Assembly: GCA_003214975.1 (NCBI GenBank)
Contig: QCKZ01000001.1
Location: 1-64,000, forward strand
DNA: 64,000 nucleotides
Direction: 5' to 3'
Source of the DNA: Prochlorococcus sp. AG-412-C21
GTDB taxonomy: Bacteria > Cyanobacteriota > Cyanobacteriia > PCC-6307 > Cyanobiaceae
The notes beneath the pieces are model-generated. The model did not search any database. It was given only the letters and a program-made list of their open reading frames with translations, and was not told the origin of the DNA. Numbering within the stretch: the stretch's first letter is position 1; each line of letters starts with the position of its first letter. The position numbers were made by a program, and so were the translations under genes. Shown here in pieces: positions 1-11,681 of the stretch.

Positions 1-1191
1 TTTTCTTTTATCTGAAATTTTCTGAATAAAAAAAACATCTTCCAAAATATTTTTAATTGTCATTTTTGGATTCAAACTTGAAAAAGGATCTTGAAATATA
101 ATTTGCATATTTTTATGCTTTTTATAAGATTTATTTTTTGTCGATTCATGATCTTTATCATAAATTTTTATCTCGCCACCTCTTACTTTCAGAAGTCCAA
201 TTAAAGCCCTACATAAGGTACTTTTACCACTTCCTGAAGAACCAACTATTCCAAGAGTCTCATTTTTATATAATTTGAAACTGACTTCATTTAAAGCCTT
301 ATTCCATTTATTCCGGAAAATTGAAGAATTTAATTTATACCAATGTCTTAAGTTATTAACCTCTAAAAGAACCTCATTTCGAATATTATTTTTAGTATTT
401 GGTTCTAAAACTATTTTCGATGCATTTACTAATTTTATTCCGATATCTGACTTAGGCGATTTAAAAATATCTAATATATTTCCTTTTTCAACAATTGAAC
501 CTTTTTCAAGGATTACAACTTTTTTACACCACTTTGCTGCAAGATTAATATCATGACTAATTAAAATTAAAGTAGTGTCAAATTTATTGCATAAGTAAAG
601 TATTTCGTTCATAATTTCAAAACTTGTTTTGGTATCTAGGCTGGTTGTAGGTTCATCGGCTATTAATAATTTTGGTTTTAAAGCAAGAGCCATTGCTATA
701 GAAACTCGCTGTCTCATACCACCGCTAAATTGATGAGGAAAAGAATCCAGTCTACTTTCTTCAATCCCTACTTTTCGAAAAACTTCCTTTACTAATTTAT
801 CAATCAAAAAAGATGATTTATTTTGATCATGAGTTTTAAATAATTCATATAAGTGATCCCTAACTTTCATAAGTGGATTAAGTTTTTTCATGGAATCTTG
901 ATAGATAAATCCAAAATTTCTTCTTCTAAATAATTGCGCTTGTCTATTATTTATTTTTCTAGGATCTAAACTTGAAATCGATAAATAACCTTTAGAAGTT
1001 GCCGTTTCAGGCAACATATTTACTAATGTTTTTGCGAAAGTAGTCTTTCCACATCCAGAGGGGCCTATTATTGCCAAATGATCCCCTCTATCTATTTCAA
1101 GATTAAAATTATTGATAATAGGTTGCTGTTTTAAACCATATTTAACAGTAAGATTTCTAACTGTAAGAATTTTTTCTTTTTTTATTTCCAT
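1..1191 (-). CDS. ABC transporter ATP-binding protein with two fused ATPase domains (peptide/nickel/microcin-type), truncated by window edge
   Basis: Minus-strand reading from ATG at 1191: MEIKKEKILTVRNLTVKYG...GPSGCGKTT...SGGMRQRVSIAMALALKPKLLIADEPTTSLD...; a second Walker A (GSSGSGKSTLCRALIGLL) follows in the same frame; no stop before position 1. Confidence 0.85.
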   Translation of the reverse strand, partial: MEIKKEKILTVRNLTVKYGLKQQPIINNFNLEIDRGDHLAIIGPSGCGKTTFAKTLVNMLPETATSKGYLSISSLDPRKINNRQAQLFRRRNFGFIYQDSMKKLNPLMKVRDHLYELFKTHDQNKSSFLIDKLVKEVFRKVGIEESRLDSFPHQFSGGMRQRVSIAMALALKPKLLIADEPTTSLDTKTSFEIMNEILYLCNKFDTTLILISHDINLAAKWCKKVVILEKGSIVEKGNILDIFKSPKSDIGIKLVNASKIVLEPNTKNNIRNEVLLEVNNLRHWYKLNSSIFRNKWNKALNEVSFKLYKNETLGIVGSSGSGKSTLCRALIGLLKVRGGEIKIYDKDHESTKNKSYKKHKNMQIIFQDPFSSLNPKMTIKNILEDVFFIQKISDKRK

Positions 1192-1246
1192 GATTTTATA
1201 GCAAATTTTTCTAGTCCTAAATAAAATACATCTAAAGCAATATAAA

Positions 1247-3556
1247 ATGTCTGAGGCAGCTGCAAATTCAAAAGAAAAAAACGAAATTGAAGTTTCCAAA
1301 ACTATTTTGCCTGAAAATAAAAGATATGAAAGTAAATCTTTGAATTATGAGATAAAAATTCCCGATTGGCTTCTTAGGGACATCAATAATTATGAAAAAT
1401 CAAATAAAGACAAAGATAATAATCAGAACCTTATCGTAAAGGCTTTTAAACTTGCTTATAAAGCTCATGATGGACAACTCCGCGCGAGTGGCGAGCCATA
1501 CATTATCCACCCAGTTGCTGTTGCAAATCTTCTCAAAGAAATAGGCGCTAGTTCATCTGTTATTGCAGCAGGACTTTTACATGATGTTGTTGAAGATACT
1601 GGTATTGATTTATCCGAAATAGAAAAAAATTTTGGATTAGAAGTGAAAATCCTTGTGGAAGGAGTAACAAAATTAGGAGGGATTCACTTTAATAACAGGA
1701 CTGAAGCACAAGCTGAGAATCTTAGGAAAATGTTTTTGGCTATGGCCAGTGATATCAGAGTTGTCTTAGTAAAACTTGCCGATCGACTTCATAACATGAG
1801 AACAATTGAATGGCTAAATGATGAGAGAAAACAAAGAATAGCTAGAGAAACAAGAGAGATTTATGCACCTTTAGCTAATCGATTAGGAATAAACAGATTT
1901 AAATGGGAATTAGAAGATTTAGCTTTTAAATTCCTGGAGCCTAAAGAATATCAAGATCTAAAAGATCAAATTGCTGTTAAAAGAAGTGATAGAGAAAAAA
2001 GATTAAAAGTAACTTTGAATCTTATGAAAGAAAACTTAGTCTCAGCAGGTTTAAAAAATTTTGAAATAACTGGAAGGCCAAAACATCTTTATGGCATCTG
2101 GAGCAAAATGGAAAGACAACAAAAGCATTTTCATGAGATTTATGATGTTGCTGCTCTAAGAATTATCGTGGACAATTCAGATAGTTGTTATAGAGCTTTA
2201 GCAGTTGTACATGATACTTTCAAACCAATACCAGGTAGATTTAAAGACTACATAGGATTGCCCAAACCTAATGGATATCAGTCCCTCCATACGTCTGTGA
2301 TTGGAAGACATCGACCTATTGAAGTTCAAATTAGAACTACTTCTATGCATCAAATTGCAGAATATGGTATTGCCGCTCATTGGCAATACAAAGAGGGTGG
2401 TTCTCCTGCTAAAAGTAATGCCGAGAGATTTAATTGGCTAAGACAATTAGTCGAATGGCAAAAAGAAGGTAATGAAGGGGATCATAATGATTATTTAGCT
2501 TCAATTAAAGAAGATTTATTTGATGAAGAAGTATTTGTGATCACTCCAAAAGGAGACGTTGTTGGTTTAAGAAAAGGATCTACAGCGATAGATTTCGCCT
2601 ACAGAATTCATTCTGAAGTTGGAAATCACTGTAATGGAATAAGAATTAACGAAAAGCTTTCTCCATTATCTACAGCACTTCAAAATGGTGACTTCATAGA
2701 AATTTTGACAAATAATAATGCCAATCCAAGCTTGGATTGGCTGAACTTTGTAGTTACGCCAACTGCTAAAAATAGAATCCGCCAATGGTATAAGAAAAGC
2801 CATCGTGATGAAACGATTAAAAGAGGTAGAGATTTACTCGAAAAAGAAGTAGGTCGAAACGGTTTTGAAACGTTACTTTCTAGTGATGCTATGAAAAAAG
2901 TTGCAAATCGATGCAATTTAAAAACTACTGAAGACCTTCTTGCGTCTCTTGGTTTTGGTGGTTTAACTTTACATCAAGTATTAAACAGACTAAGAGAAGA
3001 AATAAAATTACTGACAGAAGATGTAAAAAATGATTCTGACTCTGAAATAGCAAAATCTCTTAAAAGTAGTAGTAATGCATCCTCTAATAAACCTGATGCA
3101 GCGACTAAATCACCAATTTCTGGGATAGAAGGTCTTGATTATAGGTTAGGTAAATGCTGTTCCCCACTACCTGGCGAAGATATAGTCGGCACCGTATCGC
3201 TTGGTAACCATGGAATAACCATTCATAGGGTAGATTGCGAAAATGTAACGCCAATTCCAATAGAGAGAAGATTACCTGTTGGATGGAATCAAGATAATAG
3301 AACTCGTGATAATAAGTTTCCAATACAATTGCGAATAGAAGTAATTGATAGGGTTGGAGTTCTTAAAGATATTCTTATGCGGCTATCTGATAAAGGTATA
3401 AACGTTAGCGATGCCAATGTTAAAACTGCTTATGGGAAACCAGCTATTATCAATCTCTGCGTAGGGCTAGAAAGTTATAATCAACTACACAAAACAATTG
3501 ACCAAATTAAATCAATGGCAGATGTTTTAGATATTGCCAGAGTTGGACAAAGTTAA
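1247..3556 (+). CDS. spoT: GTP pyrophosphokinase / ppGpp hydrolase (RelA/SpoT homolog)
   Basis: 769 aa with HD domain (HPVAVANLL, LLHDVVEDT), synthetase (YDVAALRIIV, GRFKDYIGLPKPNGYQSLHT), TGS and ACT domains. Confidence 0.95.
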   Translation: MSEAAANSKEKNEIEVSKTILPENKRYESKSLNYEIKIPDWLLRDINNYEKSNKDKDNNQNLIVKAFKLAYKAHDGQLRASGEPYIIHPVAVANLLKEIGASSSVIAAGLLHDVVEDTGIDLSEIEKNFGLEVKILVEGVTKLGGIHFNNRTEAQAENLRKMFLAMASDIRVVLVKLADRLHNMRTIEWLNDERKQRIARETREIYAPLANRLGINRFKWELEDLAFKFLEPKEYQDLKDQIAVKRSDREKRLKVTLNLMKENLVSAGLKNFEITGRPKHLYGIWSKMERQQKHFHEIYDVAALRIIVDNSDSCYRALAVVHDTFKPIPGRFKDYIGLPKPNGYQSLHTSVIGRHRPIEVQIRTTSMHQIAEYGIAAHWQYKEGGSPAKSNAERFNWLRQLVEWQKEGNEGDHNDYLASIKEDLFDEEVFVITPKGDVVGLRKGSTAIDFAYRIHSEVGNHCNGIRINEKLSPLSTALQNGDFIEILTNNNANPSLDWLNFVVTPTAKNRIRQWYKKSHRDETIKRGRDLLEKEVGRNGFETLLSSDAMKKVANRCNLKTTEDLLASLGFGGLTLHQVLNRLREEIKLLTEDVKNDSDSEIAKSLKSSSNASSNKPDAATKSPISGIEGLDYRLGKCCSPLPGEDIVGTVSLGNHGITIHRVDCENVTPIPIERRLPVGWNQDNRTRDNKFPIQLRIEVIDRVGVLKDILMRLSDKGINVSDANVKTAYGKPAIINLCVGLESYNQLHKTIDQIKSMADVLDIARVGQS

Positions 3557-3575
3557 CTTTAAAAAGCAGGTAAAT

Positions 3576-4019
3576 CTATCTTTTATTTTTTATCTTGTAA
3601 ATAAAAAAAACAATACTGCCTGCAATCAAAGCTAATAAAAACCCAACACAAAATGAACCCAAGAGTAATCTTAGTGAAAAAATACTACCTTGTTTCCATA
3701 AGTCATCAATAACCAAATTTTTTTCAATGATTTTATTAGGATAATTATTAAAAAAAATCGAACCCACTTTATAGTTAAAATAATAAAGTGGAATATAAGT
3801 GAAAGGGTTGCTGATCCAAGTACCAATTGCAGCTAGAACAATATTTCCTTTAGCTAGTTTGGCAAGAAATAACCCTATTACAGTCTGAAACCCAAAAAAA
3901 GGAAAGCAGCCACTAAATACCCCTATTGCTAAACCTTTAGCATTAAAGAAAGGACTTCCATTCTGATTCCTAAATAATGATAGAATTTTCTTATGGGTAA
4001 TATCTCTTTTAGATCTCAT
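3576..4019 (-). CDS. DUF2062 membrane protein
   Basis: 147 aa with GVFSGCFPFFGFQT and WISNPFTYIPLYY motifs typical of DUF2062. Confidence 0.75.
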   Translation of the reverse strand: MRSKRDITHKKILSLFRNQNGSPFFNAKGLAIGVFSGCFPFFGFQTVIGLFLAKLAKGNIVLAAIGTWISNPFTYIPLYYFNYKVGSIFFNNYPNKIIEKNLVIDDLWKQGSIFSLRLLLGSFCVGFLLALIAGSIVFFIYKIKNKR

Positions 4020-4085
4020 TCAGAAAGAAAAATTCAAAATTAAATTCTTGATAATCTTACTTAATTATCTATAACAAAGCGAGAG

Positions 4086-5468
4086 ATGGATTCTATAGTT
4101 ACTACAGAAGATACGATAGCTGCAATTGCTTCAGCTATAAATATAGGGAAAGGAGGAGTTGCTATAATAAGAGTATCAGGGAAAGACGCAATAAATTCTT
4201 GCAAAAAGATTGTTCAAACTAAATCTAAATATGCATGGGAATCACATAGAGTTTTTCACGGTTTTATTCAGGACAATAAACAAAATAAATTTATAGATGA
4301 GGTTTTAATTTTAGTGATGAAATCACCAAATAGCTTCACAGGAGAGGATGTAGTTGAACTACATTGCCACGGAGGAATTATCTTAGTAAATAAAGTGCTA
4401 AAGATATTATTATCTAATAATTCTAGAGTTAGACTTGCAAATCCAGGAGAATTTAGTCAAAGAGCTTTTCTCAATGGGAAAATAGACCTTACTCAAGCCG
4501 AGTCAATTAATCAATTAATTAACGCAAGCAATGTCAGATCAGCAGAGTTAGCTTTTAGCGGGGTTCAAGGAGAAATAAAGAAAAAAATTGATGATATTAA
4601 AAATGACCTTATTAATGAACTTTGCGAGATAGAAGCGAGAGTTGATTTTGAAGAAGACTTCAAAGATTTTGATTATACCAAATATCTAAAAAACATTAAC
4701 AAAGTAAAAGAAAAAATAGAATTACTGATAGAAAATGCTAAAAGAAATTCATATATTCACTATGGAATATCCATTGCGCTTATTGGCAAAACAAATGTTG
4801 GTAAAAGCTCTTTACTAAATTTGCTTGCAAAAAAAGATAAAGTAATTGTAACTAGTATTCCTGGAACAACTAGAGATGTTATTGAAGTTAATTTAACTAT
4901 TAATGACATTCCAATAAAAATAATTGATACTGCCGGCATAAGAGAAACTCATGAACAAATTGAAAGTATTGGAATTAAAAAAAGTTTTGGGAAAATTAAA
5001 GAGTCAGATTTTATAATTTATATTTATAGTCTTGAAGAAGGATTTAATGAAGAAGACAAAAAAATAATAAAAGAAATCCCCAAACAAAAATTAATTACTA
5101 TTGTGGGCAATAAAAAAGATTTAATTGATTATAAAAATAGTAATTCAAATGAGTTAAAAAACACAATTCTTATGAGCATTAAGAATAATGATGGAGAAAG
5201 ATTATTAATCGATACAATCATAAAAAAATGCGGATTAAAACAAGAAGAAAATATCAATATATTTTTAAACGAAAGACACCTAACTAATTTGTCTGATTGC
5301 CTGTCTAATTTAAATGATACTGATCAAATAATTAAAAATAGATTGCCATTTGATTTGTTATCAATAGAATTGAGAGATGGAATTCAAAACTTATCTAAAA
5401 TAACTGGTCAAGAATTAACAGAGGAACTTCTAGATAATATTTTTTCTAAGTTTTGTATTGGTAAATAA
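4086..5468 (+). CDS. mnmE: tRNA modification GTPase MnmE (TrmE)
   Basis: 460 aa; [21 protein letters not shown]-terminal FCIGK. Confidence 0.97.
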   Translation: MDSIVTTEDTIAAIASAINIGKGGVAIIRVSGKDAINSCKKIVQTKSKYAWESHRVFHGFIQDNKQNKFIDEVLILVMKSPNSFTGEDVVELHCHGGIILVNKVLKILLSNNSRVRLANPGEFSQRAFLNGKIDLTQAESINQLINASNVRSAELAFSGVQGEIKKKIDDIKNDLINELCEIEARVDFEEDFKDFDYTKYLKNINKVKEKIELLIENAKRNSYIHYGISIALIGKTNVGKSSLLNLLAKKDKVIVTSIPGTTRDVIEVNLTINDIPIKIIDTAGIRETHEQIESIGIKKSFGKIKESDFIIYIYSLEEGFNEEDKKIIKEIPKQKLITIVGNKKDLIDYKNSNSNELKNTILMSIKNNDGERLLIDTIIKKCGLKQEENINIFLNERHLTNLSDCLSNLNDTDQIIKNRLPFDLLSIELRDGIQNLSKITGQELTEELLDNIFSKFCIGK

Positions 5469-5549
5469 ATTTGAGTTAAATTACATAGTGTTATATAGTT
5501 GACTCTCTAACTTCAGTTGAATTTTTATTAATTAATTATTTTTAGATTA

Positions 5550-6416
5550 GTGGATTTAAATACCCCAATAATAAGTAAGATCATTGATAATTGGATCGAT
5601 GAAGATATAGGTAGAGGAGATCTAACAAGTTCCTCTATTACAGAAGACAAAGGTAATGCATATTGGATTGCAAAAGAAGAGGGTATATTTTGTGGGGTTG
5701 GAATTATAAAAGAAATTTTTAAAAAAATTGATTTAAAAATCAGTACAAAATTTAATATCTCTGATGGAGATAAATTTGTTAAAGATCAAAAACTCTTGGA
5801 AATATATGGACCTTCAAAAAGTTTGCTCGCTAGTGAAAGGGTCAGCTTAAATTTAGCAATGCATTTATCTGGAATATCTTCACATACGAAGAATCTTGTC
5901 AATAAGTTAGAAGGCACAAATATAAAATTAGCAGATACTAGAAAAACAACTCCTGGATTAAGAATATTTGAAAAATATGCATTCAAATGCGGAGGTGGAG
6001 TGAATCATAGGATGGGACTATACGATGCAGCTATGATAAAAGAAAATCACATTGCATGGACAGATAATCTTAAAAATGCAGTAAAAAAAATTCGACTAAA
6101 TTCGCCTTTTACAACTCATATCATAATTGAAGCTGAGAATATCCAACAGGCAAAAGAAGCAGTATTAGCAGGAGCAGATAGTGTCTTATTAGATGAAATT
6201 AGCCCTGAAATAATCAAAAAAAACATTCAAGAATTAAGAGATTTATCAGTTAATAGCTTAAAAAAAGAAGTCAATAAAAATTTGATAATAGAAGTTTCTG
6301 GCATAAACCCTAAAGAAATTAGTAAATATCTAATACAAGGTATTGATTTAATTTCAACAAGTTCTTCAATTACCAAAAGTAATTGGATTGATTTAAGTAT
6401 GCGTTATATTAATTAA
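5550..6416 (+). CDS. nadC: nicotinate-nucleotide pyrophosphorylase (carboxylating)
   Basis: 288 aa; DTRKTTPGLR, KCGGGVNHRMGLYDAAMIKENH; GTG start. Confidence 0.95.
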   Translation: MDLNTPIISKIIDNWIDEDIGRGDLTSSSITEDKGNAYWIAKEEGIFCGVGIIKEIFKKIDLKISTKFNISDGDKFVKDQKLLEIYGPSKSLLASERVSLNLAMHLSGISSHTKNLVNKLEGTNIKLADTRKTTPGLRIFEKYAFKCGGGVNHRMGLYDAAMIKENHIAWTDNLKNAVKKIRLNSPFTTHIIIEAENIQQAKEAVLAGADSVLLDEISPEIIKKNIQELRDLSVNSLKKEVNKNLIIEVSGINPKEISKYLIQGIDLISTSSSITKSNWIDLSMRYIN

Positions 6417-6443
6417 TTATATAGATAAATAATTGAATAATTA

Positions 6444-8258
6444 ATGCTAATCATTTTTAAAGAATTAACAAAAAACTTTGAACAATCTCTTTTAGATAGT
6501 CTTGAAAAAAATAATAAAAAAGGAGAATTCGAAAATCTTAGAAAAAATTTAATTACACAATCATCAAAAGAAGAGTTTGGTGATTATCAATGTAATGTTT
6601 GTCTAAGTTTATCTAAAATATATAAAAAGAAACCAAGAGAGATCTCTAATGATTTTGTTAACCTTTTAAATAAAAATAAAAGCTTATTAAAATTATGCAA
6701 GAGTTTAGAAATAGCAGGGCCTGGATTTATAAATATAAAATTAAAAGATGAAGTTCTAATAAATGAAATCAAGTCAAATATTCAATGCCAAAGGGCTGGA
6801 GTACCTCTAATTAAAAAAGATTTAGATAGTGGCTTATCTAATAAAGTTATTGTAGATTTTTCTAGTCCTAATATTGCTAAAGAAATGCATGTGGGTCATT
6901 TAAGATCAACAATAATAGGGGACTCAATATCCAGAATTTTCGAGTTAAGAGGTTATGAAGTATTAAGACTAAATCATGTTGGTGATTGGGGAACACAATT
7001 TGGAATGCTTATTACTCAGCTCAAAGATTTATATGCAAATGATTTAGAAGAAATAGGAAAGATCAAGATCAGTGATTTAGTTGAATTTTATAAAGCATCA
7101 AAAAAAAGATTTGATAATGAATCTGAATTCCAAAAAAGATCTAGAGAGGAAGTAGTAAAGTTACAAAGTGGAGATAGTAAATCAATTCAAGCATGGAAAT
7201 TATTATGTGCACAATCTAGAAAAGAATTTGATGAAATCTATAAAAATTTAAAAATAAAAATAAAAGAAAGAGGTGAATCTTTTTATAATCCCTTCTTAAA
7301 GTCAGTTATTGAGGATTTGAATTTAAAAAAAATACTCGTAGAAGATCAAGGAGCAAAATGTGTATTTTTAGATGGGATGACTAATAAAGAAGGCAAACCT
7401 TTACCGCTAATTATTCAAAAAAAAGATGGCGGTTTTAATTATGCCACAACAGACCTTGCTGCTATAAGATATAGGTTCAATAAAGCTCCTAATGGGGATG
7501 ATGCATCAAGAATTATTTATGTAACTGATCATGGACAAGCAAATCATTTTGCTGGAGTTTTTCAAGTTGCAAGAAAAGCAAAATGGATCCCAGATAACTG
7601 TCAATTAGACCATGTCCCTTTTGGTTTAGTTCAAGGAATTGATGGCAAAAAACTAAAGACAAGGGAAGGTGAAACAATACGTCTAAAAGATTTATTAAAA
7701 GAAGCGGTTAGAAGAGCGAAAGAAGATTTATTGAAAAGATTAGAAGATGAAAATCGTTATGAGACCGAAGAATTTATTGCAAATACTTCAAGAATCATTG
7801 GATTAGGAGCTGTTAAGTATGCTGATTTAAGTCAAAATAGGATTACTAATTATCAATTTAGTTTTGATAAAATGCTTTCCCTGAATGGAAATACTGCTCC
7901 TTATTTGTTGTATACACTTGTAAGAATTTCAGGAATTAAAAGAAAAAATGATTTTATTTATGACTCTAAAGATTTTCAATACATAAATTATGAACATAAA
8001 TCTGAGTGGAAACTTATCAGAAAATTACTTAAGTTCGATGAAGTCATAATCTCTATTGAAAAAGACTTAATGCCAAATAGAGTATGCAATTATCTGTTTG
8101 AGCTATGTCAAACTTTTAATAGATTCTATGATCAAGTTCCAATCCTCAAAGAAGAAAAAAATATAAAAATTTCTAGACTTAATTTATGTGAACTTACTGC
8201 AAAAACACTAAAATTAAGCTTAGATCTTCTAGGAATTGAAACTTTAGAAAGAATGTAA
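6444..8258 (+). CDS. argS: arginyl-tRNA synthetase
   Basis: 604 aa; [37 protein letters not shown]. Confidence 0.97.
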   Translation: MLIIFKELTKNFEQSLLDSLEKNNKKGEFENLRKNLITQSSKEEFGDYQCNVCLSLSKIYKKKPREISNDFVNLLNKNKSLLKLCKSLEIAGPGFINIKLKDEVLINEIKSNIQCQRAGVPLIKKDLDSGLSNKVIVDFSSPNIAKEMHVGHLRSTIIGDSISRIFELRGYEVLRLNHVGDWGTQFGMLITQLKDLYANDLEEIGKIKISDLVEFYKASKKRFDNESEFQKRSREEVVKLQSGDSKSIQAWKLLCAQSRKEFDEIYKNLKIKIKERGESFYNPFLKSVIEDLNLKKILVEDQGAKCVFLDGMTNKEGKPLPLIIQKKDGGFNYATTDLAAIRYRFNKAPNGDDASRIIYVTDHGQANHFAGVFQVARKAKWIPDNCQLDHVPFGLVQGIDGKKLKTREGETIRLKDLLKEAVRRAKEDLLKRLEDENRYETEEFIANTSRIIGLGAVKYADLSQNRITNYQFSFDKMLSLNGNTAPYLLYTLVRISGIKRKNDFIYDSKDFQYINYEHKSEWKLIRKLLKFDEVIISIEKDLMPNRVCNYLFELCQTFNRFYDQVPILKEEKNIKISRLNLCELTAKTLKLSLDLLGIETLERM

Positions 8259-9367
8259 TGAATGATTTTGATCCATTAAATAATCTTTTCCCAAAACCAA
8301 GAGAAGAAATAATAAATATGCGGTCTTACTCTGCACCTTTAGAAAATAGAAGAAATTTACTCCGCTTAGACTTTAATGAAAATACTTTAGGTCCAAGTCC
8401 TAAAGTTTTAGAGGCATTACAAGCGATAAAATTAGATGAGATTTCAATTTATCCAGAATATAATTTATTAAAAAAATTTTTATGTGATAAATATCTTGAT
8501 TCAAGAAAATTTGATAATGATGAAATAGGAATTTTCAATGGCGCAGATGCAGCAATAAATGCAATTTTCAATTGCTTTGGAGAAAAAGATCAAATATTTC
8601 TAACCACAAATCCAACTTTTGGTTACTATTCTCCTTGTTCAGAAATGCGAGGAATGAAGAAAATAAGTTGTTCTTACATTGGAAAAAATTTTCTATTCCC
8701 AATAAAAGAATTTAGGGAAAAAATAATAAAGCATAATCCAAAGTTAATATTTATTTGTAATCCAAATAATCCAACAGGAACGGTTTTAAGCTCTCAAGAA
8801 ATAATTAACTTAGCTAATATCAATTACGATTCATTGATAATTGTTGATGAACTATATGAAAAATTTAATGGAGATAGTCTTCTTGAATCGGTAGATTTTG
8901 AAAAAAACAACAATATACTAATAATCCAATCTCTTTCAAAAACAGCAGGTTTAGCTGGTTTAAGAATAGGTTTTACTTTTGGCAATAAAAGTTTAATTCA
9001 GTACATTAATAAAGTTACAGGACCATATGATGTAAATAGCTTTGCTATAACAGCAGCATTAGCAGCACTTAAAGATAAATCATATATTGATAATTATGTT
9101 TTGGAAGTAAAACAAGCAAGGGAATGGATTTTAAAAAAATTTAAATCAACAAAAATCAGAACTCACTTTAGTGGAGGTAATTATTTTTTAATTTGGCCAA
9201 AAAAAGATCCTAAAATTTTAATACAACAGATGAGAGAAAAAGGGATTCTAATTAGAAGTATGGAAAACAAAAAAGATATTGGTAATTCAATAAGGGTTAG
9301 TATTGGAAATAAAGAACAAATGATTTTTTTCTGGGAAAATTACAAGGTATTAGATTTAATAAATTAA
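8258..9367 (+). CDS. hisC: class I/II aminotransferase, histidinol-phosphate aminotransferase-like
   Basis: 369 aa PLP fold: LDFNENTLGPSP, CNPNNPTGTVL, SLSKTAGLAGLRIGF; TAATG overlap with argS stop. Confidence 0.75.
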   Translation: MNDFDPLNNLFPKPREEIINMRSYSAPLENRRNLLRLDFNENTLGPSPKVLEALQAIKLDEISIYPEYNLLKKFLCDKYLDSRKFDNDEIGIFNGADAAINAIFNCFGEKDQIFLTTNPTFGYYSPCSEMRGMKKISCSYIGKNFLFPIKEFREKIIKHNPKLIFICNPNNPTGTVLSSQEIINLANINYDSLIIVDELYEKFNGDSLLESVDFEKNNNILIIQSLSKTAGLAGLRIGFTFGNKSLIQYINKVTGPYDVNSFAITAALAALKDKSYIDNYVLEVKQAREWILKKFKSTKIRTHFSGGNYFLIWPKKDPKILIQQMREKGILIRSMENKKDIGNSIRVSIGNKEQMIFFWENYKVLDLIN

Positions 9368-10089
9368 TTACTAAAAATATAAATTGTATTTTGATCAATT
9401 CTTTTAGGTTTTATTTGAAAATCTTTTCCAACATATTTTACTTTAAAATCTCTCATATTTTCGATAAATAAATCAGCATTTGAGAAATCACAGTCTTTAT
9501 TAATTTTTTTGCCACTTGCAAAGTGAACAGGAATAACCACATTAGGTTTTAAGATCTTAACTATTCTTGAGGCTTCTTCTCCATCGTAAGATTTTATTCC
9601 TCCTCCAATTGAAATAAATAAGATATCTGGGCGAGACAAAATAATTTGACTATTAATATCAATTTCACCAGCTGCGCCTCCCATATGAACAATTTTAAGA
9701 TCATTCTGCTCCCAACTCCAAACAGTTGCCATCCCAAATCTTCTTCCATCAAGTCTGTCATGTGGAACAGAAATTCCATTTAATAAAATATCCTCAAATT
9801 GATAGATTCCAGGCTCAACAAACATTAATTGATCATTTGGGTTATATCCCTCATCTGGAAGCCTAGAACTAGCCAAAATAAAATCTATGTTGACTTCATT
9901 TGGCTCCTTAAAATCACTTGCACAACCTATTGCTTTAAAGGGATTTATAAGGATCGAATTTTCTGCACTATTAATTAAAAAACTACTATGTCCCAAACTT
10001 TTTATTACTAAATTCCTTGCCAATAATGAGTTAGGTAAAAAAAAGCTAAACAATATAAAAAAGAAAAAGTTTGTAATTTTAGAAGTCAT
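9364..10089 (-). CDS. putatively exported metallo-beta-lactamase-fold protein
   Basis: 241 aa; hydrophobic N-terminal signal-like segment (FFFFILFSFFLPNSLLA), then LGHSSFLI and HMGGAAGEI/VIPVHF motifs of MBL-fold hydrolases. Confidence 0.7.
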   Translation of the reverse strand: MTSKITNFFFFILFSFFLPNSLLARNLVIKSLGHSSFLINSAENSILINPFKAIGCASDFKEPNEVNIDFILASSRLPDEGYNPNDQLMFVEPGIYQFEDILLNGISVPHDRLDGRRFGMATVWSWEQNDLKIVHMGGAAGEIDINSQIILSRPDILFISIGGGIKSYDGEEASRIVKILKPNVVIPVHFASGKKINKDCDFSNADLFIENMRDFKVKYVGKDFQIKPKRIDQNTIYIFSN

Positions 10090-10109
10090 AATATTAATTT
10101 TCTTTTATT

Positions 10110-10706
10110 TTACTTTTGTTCAGCCATTTTTAGAAAATTACTAATTAATTTATGACCAAATTGTGTCAAGACACTTTCAGGATGGAACTGTACCCCATGT
10201 AAATTTTTATATTCTTTGTGAGAGATGGCCATAATAGTTGAGTCTTCTAAAGTCGCAGTTATCTCGAAACAAGATGGTAAAGAACTTGAATCAACTATGA
10301 GACTATGATACCTAGTCGCCACAAATGGATTCTCGATATCTTTAAACAATCCTTTTTGATTATGAAATATTTTAGATGTCTTACCATGCATAAGTTCTTT
10401 ACCAACTATAACCTTACCTCCAAAAGCTTGTGCCAAAGCTTGATGACCTAAACAAACTCCTAATGTCGGAATATTTTTGGATAATTTTTTTAGTATTGGC
10501 AAACAAATTCCAGATTGATCTGGATTCCCAGGACCTGGAGATAATAGGATGCCACTAGGATTTAGTTTAATAATTTCGTCTAAAGTAATTTCATCATTTC
10601 TTTTCACTATTAATTCTTTAGTTATTTCATGCTCGACAGAAAGTTCTCCTAAATATTGAACAAGGTTATAAGTAAAACTATCGTAATTATCAATAACAAG
10701 AAACAT
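10110..10706 (-). CDS. trpG: anthranilate/para-aminobenzoate synthase glutamine amidotransferase component II
   Basis: 198 aa; DNYDSFTYNLVQYLGE, LSPGPGNP, GVCLGHQALAQAFGG, GVQFHPESVLT. Confidence 0.9.
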   Translation of the reverse strand: MFLVIDNYDSFTYNLVQYLGELSVEHEITKELIVKRNDEITLDEIIKLNPSGILLSPGPGNPDQSGICLPILKKLSKNIPTLGVCLGHQALAQAFGGKVIVGKELMHGKTSKIFHNQKGLFKDIENPFVATRYHSLIVDSSSLPSCFEITATLEDSTIMAISHKEYKNLHGVQFHPESVLTQFGHKLISNFLKMAEQK

Positions 10707-10718
10707 ATTTATATAAAT

Positions 10719-11129
10719 TTAAAATAACAACTTTATTTTAGGTACAAAGATATATACAGCAATAATAACAGAATTAATGGAAGCCAATAATACTGCTCCT
10801 GCAGAAGTATCTTTTGAGATTTTAGCCAAACTACTAAATTCTTTTTTTACTACTAAATCAACTATTGATTCAATAGATGTGTTTAATATTTCTAATATTA
10901 AAACAGACATAATTGTGGCAATTAAAATCACATAATTACTTAGACTAATTTGCAGTAAAAAACCAATCATAAAAATTGTTACTGCAAAAATTAATTGTAT
11001 TTTGAAATTTCTTGAAGTATTTAATACGTAACTAATTCCATTGAATGCATACTTAAAACTTATTAATACATTTCTAGAAGTTTTGTATGATTCTTTTCTA
11101 TTTTCTATAGAGTTTATATTTTTTTGCAT
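10719..11129 (-). CDS. dgkA: diacylglycerol kinase (prokaryotic DgkA family)
   Basis: 136 aa; FKYAFNGISYVL, LEILNTSIESIVDLV, KDTSAGAVLLASI. Confidence 0.9.
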   Translation of the reverse strand: MQKNINSIENRKESYKTSRNVLISFKYAFNGISYVLNTSRNFKIQLIFAVTIFMIGFLLQISLSNYVILIATIMSVLILEILNTSIESIVDLVVKKEFSSLAKISKDTSAGAVLLASINSVIIAVYIFVPKIKLLF

Positions 11130-11135
11130 AGATTT

Positions 11136-11675
11136 TTAATCTAATCGAGTAATTAAATATTCCTGAAAATTTAACATATTTTCTAAATCTAGAGCATTAT
11201 TGTGTTCCCATCCCAAAAGATGTAAGAATCCATGACTAGCCAACCAGAGTATCTCTCTATAGATTGAATGTTTATATTCATAAGATTGCTCAAGTGCCAT
11301 CTCTAATGATATAAATATATCTCCCAACTCTATATGATCTAAATTATTTAAAGATTCATCAGAAATGATTGGAAAAGATAGAACATCAGTTGGTCCATTT
11401 TTTTGCATCCACTTCTGGTTCATAGAAGCAATTTCTTGATTAGATATTATTTGTAAGCCCAATGAAAAAGATTTTTTTTTAAAAATAAATTTTGGAATTT
11501 CATAATCATCTTTTTTTAATATTGTATTTATCCAAGATAAAAAAACTTTCTCCCAAAAAATAGATTCAAAAATAAGCTTACTTTTAGTATCTTTTAACTT
11601 ATTTGAAAATTGAGAAAAATCATTACATTGAAAAACCAAATCTAAATTAATTTCAGAAATAATTTTTTCTTTCAT
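11136..11675 (-). CDS. ybeY: endoribonuclease YbeY
   Basis: 179 aa; [21 protein letters not shown] (HxxxHxxxxxH metal motif). Confidence 0.92.
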   Translation of the reverse strand: MKEKIISEINLDLVFQCNDFSQFSNKLKDTKSKLIFESIFWEKVFLSWINTILKKDDYEIPKFIFKKKSFSLGLQIISNQEIASMNQKWMQKNGPTDVLSFPIISDESLNNLDHIELGDIFISLEMALEQSYEYKHSIYREILWLASHGFLHLLGWEHNNALDLENMLNFQEYLITRLD

Positions 11676-11681
11676 ACATTC

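Noticed and set aside
275-556. 93-aa plus-strand ORF
   Set aside because: Antisense to the fused ABC ATPase (Walker/signature motifs are on the minus strand); no family resemblance.
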